Source of the DNA: Hydrogenispora ethanolica
GTDB taxonomy: Bacteria > Bacillota > UBA4882 > UBA8346
Assembly: GCF_004340685.1 (NCBI RefSeq)
Contig: NZ_SLUN01000006.1
Coordinates: 108,569 to 172,568 of the forward strand
Length of the DNA stretch: 64,000 bases
Direction of reading: 5' to 3'
Positions within the stretch are counted from its first letter, which is position 1. The number at the start of each line of letters is the position of its first letter. A program made the translations under genes and the position numbers. The notes beneath the pieces were generated by a model. That model was not told the DNA's origin. It saw only the letters and a list, made by a program, of their open reading frames with translations, and did no database searches. Shown here in pieces: positions 60,172 through 64,000 of this stretch.

Positions 60172-60745
60172 CCAAAGGGTGTAGTGGGACACCCTTTGGA
60201 ATCCGCCCACTTGGAACCGAGGTTCCAAGACCTCCTCATTCATCCGGGGTTTTAGCATGTCGCCGCCATCCCTGGCATTTCGACTGGCAACCAAGTGTAG
60301 GCTTCCGTTTCCGACCGCAGGTTTTTCATCCACGAAAAGATGCGTCGTCCGCCTTCTTCCCTGAAGGCGGTTACTGTTTCGTAAGCTAAGGGCTTCTAAC
60401 GACTTTTGAGTTTGATTAAAAACCAGAAAAGACAAAATAGCACCCGTCTCCATGGAGGGAGTCGGCGCCGCTTCTTTTCCAATGCAACGACATTATTCCT
60501 CGAGTATAGATGATTTGCGAAAATAACGAACGCTTTACCGTTTTTTCGCAAATCATGTGATTTACGATAATGTCGTTGCATAGGAGGATGAAAAACAGCG
60601 GTCGGGAACGGAAGCCATGACCTGGTTGCCAGACAGATGGCCAGGGATGGCGAAGACGTTCTAGAACCGGGATGAATGAGGGAGGCTTGGAATCCGTAGG
60701 TTCCAACGGTTTTTTGGTTACTTTTTTACCGCTAAAAAAGTAACC
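60172..60745. repeat. Nested inverted-repeat region (about 570 bp)
   Basis: Two imperfect copies of an approximately 115-bp sequence lie in opposite orientation at about 60218-60331 and 60585-60704. Between them are two shorter perfect inverted repeats: TGCAACGACATTAT (60483-60496)/60567-60580 and GATTTGCGAAAA (60512-60523)/60543-60554. Hairpins CCAAAGGGTGT/ACACCCTTTGG (60172-60199) and GGTTACTTTTTT/AAAAAAGTAACC (60716-60745) flank the unit. Short ORFs on both strands are by-products. It has the look of a repeated mobile remnant or structured RNA pair; no transposase is present. The rest of 59854-61108 shows no gene. Confidence 0.75.
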
Positions 60746-61108
60746 CGTCGCCGGAACCGTGGGCCAAAGGAACAAGCATCCATAAGTTTTTCCCCCTCAA
60801 TATTCAATATCAGTTCTGCTTTTAGGCCGTTTGTCAAGCTAACTTTCTATTTTTGCTTCTATGCTTATGTATCCATGGCTTTGTTTGCTTTTTTCTCTGC
60901 GAATGTTGAGTTATGATGAATTCAATGGCTTTCCACCCATCCGATAGTATCGATGGCATGGGTTAATTTACGGCGCGAAGAGATTACGGCAGGAAATTCC
61001 GCGTGCCGCGTAAAATATTGTAGTGATTGATCGTGCCGTGATCCGTGACATTCAGCATGTTGAGGACCAAAGTGCTGGGAAGACGGATCAAGGATGACTG
61101 GAGGAAGC

Positions 61109-61441
61109 ATGAATATTCAAATCTTCGGGGTCTTGAAATGCCAGGATACCCGCAAAGCGGAGCGATACTTCAAAGAACGGCGGATCCCGTATCAATTCGT
61201 CGATCTGACCCGCAAGGGTTTGAGCAAGGGGGAGCTGGAGCGGGTCAGCCGGGCCGTCGGACTGGAAAATCTGATCGACAAGACCGGCAAACAATATCAG
61301 AAACGTCAGTTGCAGTACTTGGTCCATGATGTGACGGAAGAGTTGCTGAACGATCCGTTGCTGTTCAAGACGCCCATCGTCCGCAACGGAGCCGAGGCGA
61401 CGGTGGGGTATCAGCCGGATGTCTGGAAGACGTGGGATTAG
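61109..61441 (+). CDS. ArsC/Spx-family thioredoxin-fold protein
   Basis: A 110-residue protein of the arsenate reductase/Spx/YffB family. The opening is NIQIFGVLKCQDTRKAERYF, with a single cysteine (Cys10) where the family has CxxC or CxxS. The C-terminal TPIVRNGAEATVGYQPDVWK matches the family's cis-Pro loop. It lacks the extra arginine pattern of confirmed arsenate reductases, so it may be a YffB-like thiol protein. GGAGGAAGC precedes the ATG. The acyl-CoA synthetase gene starts 33 bp downstream, suggesting one transcript. Confidence 0.85.
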   Translation: MNIQIFGVLKCQDTRKAERYFKERRIPYQFVDLTRKGLSKGELERVSRAVGLENLIDKTGKQYQKRQLQYLVHDVTEELLNDPLLFKTPIVRNGAEATVGYQPDVWKTWD

Positions 61442-61474
61442 AAGGTTAAACTGCCAAAGTGAGGGATAACGCCG

Positions 61475-63721
61475 ATGAATTTGACCATGGAGACCAGCAG
61501 CCGGATCAACCGGGTCTTCGCGGAGGCTTGGGCCGAGGGGCGCGGCGTGCTGTATGAGTTTGAGGTATACCGGATCCTGGAACAGCTCGATTTGGGAGTG
61601 CCGGCCTTTCAATTCGTGAGCGATCCGCGCGCGGTCGATGAAGAACTGTTGAAGCCATTCGGCCGCCATCTGATGGTGAAGATCGTCTCGCCGCAGATCG
61701 CGCATAAACAGAAGGTCGGCGGGGTCAAGAAGGTCAAAAACGAGGACCCGCTCTTCATCCAGTTTGTACTGGAACGGATGCGCGCCGAAGTGCTCGGCCA
61801 TTTCCCGGCCGGGGCGGCGCCGGAGATTGAGGGGTTCCTGCTGGTGGAGCTGATCCCCCATTCCCAGGCGCTGGGCTATGAAACCCTGATCGGCTTCAAG
61901 GAAGATCCGGCCTTCGGCCCGGTGATCGCCTTGAGCAAAGGCGGGGATGACGCCGAGTTTTTCGCCAAATATTTCAATCCGGCCAACCTCTTCATGCCGT
62001 CTTTTGACCGGGCGGCCGCCCGCCGGCTGGTGGAGACCCTGAATATCCGCCATAAGTTCGCCGCCCTCGGCCACCCCGAATATCTCGATTATGTGGCGGA
62101 CGCCATCGCCAAGGTGAGCGCGCTGGCCTATGCTTACTCGTTCGTGGCGCCGCAAGCCGCGCCGTTCATCATCAAGTCGCTGGACGTCAATCCGTTTGTC
62201 TTTGCCGAGGACGGCCGGTTTGTGGCCATCGACGGCTTTGCCGAGTTTCAACCGGCGGCTGAGACTGCGCTGGCCGTGCCGCCGCTCCGCCGGGAAGGGC
62301 TGGACCGCTTCTTCACGCCGCGCGGCGTGGCGGTGATCGGCGTCTCCGGGGACCGGGCCAAATACAGTCTGGGACGGGAGATTGCCGGGCTCCTGCATGA
62401 GCTGGGCCGGAGCGACCTCTATTGCGTCAACGCCCGGGGCGGCGAGGTTCTGTTTGGGGAGAAAGAGTATCCTTTATATAAGAGCTTGCGCGAGCTGCCC
62501 GGCCCGGTGGAACTGGCGGTGTATGCCGCGCCGGCCCAATATACCGTGGATTTCCTGCGGGAAGCCGCCGAGACGGGAGTCCGGGCGGTGATCCTGATCT
62601 CCGGCATTCCGGCCGAGTTGAAATACTCCGAGTTTGCCGCCCAGATCGGGGCGGTGCTCCCGCCCGGACTCCGGATCATCGGGCCCAACTGCATGGGAGT
62701 CTATTTCGCGCCTTCCGGAAACGAGCCCGGACTGAATACCTTGTTTGTGGACGAGAAGCGGCTGGAGATCAGGTCCTCCGAATTCAGCAACACGGTGTTG
62801 CTCACCCAGAGCGGCGCTTTTTCGGTGACCGCCATCGACAAGATGCAACGGTCGCGGCTCTTCCGGGCCATCGTCAGCTTCGGCAACAAGTACGATGTCA
62901 AAATCACCGATCTGCTGGCCTACTTCGAAGCCAGGGACGGGATTGAAGTGATCGCGTTGTATGTGGAAGGACTGGACCCGGGCGAAGGCCGTCGTTTCTT
63001 CGAGCTCGCCCGGGAGTCCGCCAAACCGGTCATCATTTATAAATCGGGACGGACGGAAGCCGGCGCCCGGGCCGCCGCCTCGCATACCGCTTCGATGTCC
63101 GGCAGCTATGACGTGTTCCGGGCCGCCTGCCGCCAGGCCGGGGTGATCCTGGCCGAAACCATTGAAGAGCTGTACGACCTGACCAAAGTCTTCTCCTTGC
63201 TGGTCTCCAGGATCCCGGCGGGCAACCGGGTGGCCGGAGTGGTTAACGCCGGCTTTGAGTCGACCGTGGGCGCGGATGAGCTGCGCCAGTTGGAACAGGC
63301 CCAACTGAATGAAGCGACCATTGCCAAGCTGAACCGGATCAACCCCTATGGGCTGGTGGATACCAGCTCGCCGTTTCTGGACGTGACGCCGATGGCCGAT
63401 GACCGGATGTACGCGGCCTACGTGGAGGCGCTGCTGCAGGATGAGAACGTCGACTGCGTATTCGTGGCGGTGGTGCCGCACGCCGCCTCATTGAAGACCA
63501 CTCCCGACACTTGTCGTCATCCCGAGAGCCTGGCCAATCTGCTGGTGGATCTGCAGCGGCGTTATGCCAAGCCGATGGTGATCTCGGTGAACGCGGGCCG
63601 CTATTATCAGGAGTTTGTGGCGGTGATGGAGGAGAATGGCTTGCCGGTGTATCCCAATATCCGCGCCGCGATTCAGTCGTTGGACGCCTTCGTGGAGTTT
63701 TGGAAGAACAAGCGGCATTGA
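61475..63721 (+). CDS. ADP-forming acyl-CoA synthetase family protein, ATP-grasp domain first
   Basis: A 748-residue protein of the acetate-CoA ligase (ADP-forming)/succinyl-CoA synthetase-like family. Residues about 10-260 form an ATP-grasp (beta-subunit) domain. About 280-410 is a Rossmann CoA-binding domain (FFTPRGVAVIGVSGDRAKYS), followed by two ligase domains (about 410-740). The phospho-acceptor histidine is His537 in AASHTASMSGS. The beta-alpha order is the reverse of the usual alpha-beta fusion. Family members make ATP from acyl-CoA in anaerobes, but some only regulate. The substrate is not visible. Confidence 0.85.
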   Translation: MNLTMETSSRINRVFAEAWAEGRGVLYEFEVYRILEQLDLGVPAFQFVSDPRAVDEELLKPFGRHLMVKIVSPQIAHKQKVGGVKKVKNEDPLFIQFVLERMRAEVLGHFPAGAAPEIEGFLLVELIPHSQALGYETLIGFKEDPAFGPVIALSKGGDDAEFFAKYFNPANLFMPSFDRAAARRLVETLNIRHKFAALGHPEYLDYVADAIAKVSALAYAYSFVAPQAAPFIIKSLDVNPFVFAEDGRFVAIDGFAEFQPAAETALAVPPLRREGLDRFFTPRGVAVIGVSGDRAKYSLGREIAGLLHELGRSDLYCVNARGGEVLFGEKEYPLYKSLRELPGPVELAVYAAPAQYTVDFLREAAETGVRAVILISGIPAELKYSEFAAQIGAVLPPGLRIIGPNCMGVYFAPSGNEPGLNTLFVDEKRLEIRSSEFSNTVLLTQSGAFSVTAIDKMQRSRLFRAIVSFGNKYDVKITDLLAYFEARDGIEVIALYVEGLDPGEGRRFFELARESAKPVIIYKSGRTEAGARAAASHTASMSGSYDVFRAACRQAGVILAETIEELYDLTKVFSLLVSRIPAGNRVAGVVNAGFESTVGADELRQLEQAQLNEATIAKLNRINPYGLVDTSSPFLDVTPMADDRMYAAYVEALLQDENVDCVFVAVVPHAASLKTTPDTCRHPESLANLLVDLQRRYAKPMVISVNAGRYYQEFVAVMEENGLPVYPNIRAAIQSLDAFVEFWKNKRH

Positions 63722-63822
63722 TTGAGCGGAGCTTTATCCTTTTGAAATGGGCAGCGGCAGGAATGGTCTGAGCATGCCTGGCCATTGCGGGAGGATGCAC
63801 GGGAATCGGGCGAGTATCTTCG

Positions 63823-63869
63823 GTTACTGAGAGAGCATGCGCACTTGCTGCGCATGCTCTCTCAGTAAC
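63823..63869. repeat. Perfect 21-bp-stem hairpin at the edge of array 3
   Basis: Arms 63823-63843 and 63849-63869 are perfectly complementary over 21 bp around the loop CTTGC. Each arm has the length of one array unit and about two-thirds identity to it, so it looks like two diverged units placed head to head. It lies 100 bp after the acyl-CoA synthetase stop. No T-run follows, so it is not a classical terminator. Confidence 0.9.
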
Positions 63870-64000
63870 AGTGCGAGCTGACTTAGTAACAGTGCGAGCT
63901 GACTTAGTAACAGTGCGAGCTGACTTAGTAACAGTGCGAGCTGACTTAGTAACAGTGCGAGCTGACTTAGTAACAGTGCGAGCTGACTTAGTAACAGTGT
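63870..64000. repeat. Array 3 of 21-bp tandem repeats (six perfect copies, continues past window)
   Basis: Six identical 21-bp units at 63870, 63891, 63912, 63933, 63954 and 63975, then the start of a seventh that differs at 64000. Core is GCGAGCTGACTTAG. There are no spacers. Read leftward on the minus strand it is open as a repeated heptad LLSQLAL that ends at a TAA at 63824-63826. The other strand is also partly open, so coding status is unresolved. The right end is cut by the window. Confidence 0.93.

Noticed and set aside
60120..60775. Short ORFs on both strands in the nested inverted repeat
   Set aside because: Both translations contain the same RHPW/WQP/GFRSRP-like pieces because they read the two arms of one inverted repeat; not independent genes.
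63823..63869. Intrinsic terminator for the acyl-CoA synthetase gene
   Set aside because: Perfect long stem but no T-run on either side, and its arms are array-unit length, so it belongs to the repeat array.

Overview
The window reads as one chromosomal segment of a fairly GC-rich member of the Bacillota (Firmicutes). Gram-positive traits are strong AGGAGG-type ribosome binding sites, a Bacillus-type LexA box, a manganese riboswitch, a LysM/GH18 spore-type hydrolase, an AbrB/SpoVT-type regulator and many intrinsic terminators. An RND pump with its own TolC-type outer-membrane channel points to a diderm lineage (Limnochordia/Hydrogenispora-like or Halanaerobiales-like). That placement is inference; no rRNA or other phylogenetic marker is present.

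Layout. 1-5.4 kb: end of a sugar ABC importer, a GH36 alpha-galactosidase and a clan GH-A glycosidase with carbohydrate-binding modules. 5.5-5.9 kb: a non-genic array of 21-bp units. 6.3-13.1 kb: a catabolic operon (membrane carrier, HyuA-like ATPase-fold enzyme, HExxH protein, GntR/FCD regulator, mannitol dehydrogenase/fructuronate reductase family). 13.2-18.3 kb: a BMP-type binding protein with its own promoter, a LysM/GH18 hydrolase, and umuDC behind an SOS box. 18.8-26.1 kb: RND adaptor, pump and TolC, a MATE exporter and a 35-codon coupled ORF. 26.2-28.5 kb: an AbrB-like regulator, a second 21-bp array and a GntP permease. 28.9-30.8 kb: two hypothetical proteins.

30.9-38.4 kb: an alpha-glucoside system made of an ABC importer, a LacI repressor and a GH65 maltose-phosphorylase-like enzyme, with matching LacI operators before both transcription units. 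38.6-45.4 kb: a glutamate-synthase-like oxidoreductase, an rRNA-type methyltransferase, a pseudouridine synthase, a Val-Asp-Phe tRNA cluster, a DUF503 protein, a class I amidotransferase, an acetyltransferase and Hsp20. 45.5-54.9 kb: a two-component system, a CNNM/CorC-type transporter, a DedA protein, htpX behind a yybP-ykoY manganese riboswitch, a tail-specific protease, two 61-residue proteins and an Smr protein. 55-57.2 kb: an HD-GYP phosphodiesterase between two inverted copies of a MITE-like repeat, then a bacteriohemerythrin. 57.6-59.9 kb: an uncharacterised operon of an ABC ATPase, a G3E-like GTPase and an Fe-S protein. 59.9-61.1 kb: nested inverted repeats. 61.1-63.7 kb: an ArsC/Spx-like protein and an ADP-forming acyl-CoA synthetase with reversed domain order. 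The last 180 bp hold a third 21-bp array headed by a perfect 21-bp-stem hairpin.

The strongest undescribed signals are (1) a family of 21-bp, two-helical-turn repeats with a near-palindromic core, found as three separate intergenic arrays; (2) the ABC ATPase/GTPase/Fe-S operon, which looks like a metallocofactor maturation or activation module; and (3) a manganese riboswitch placed directly before htpX.
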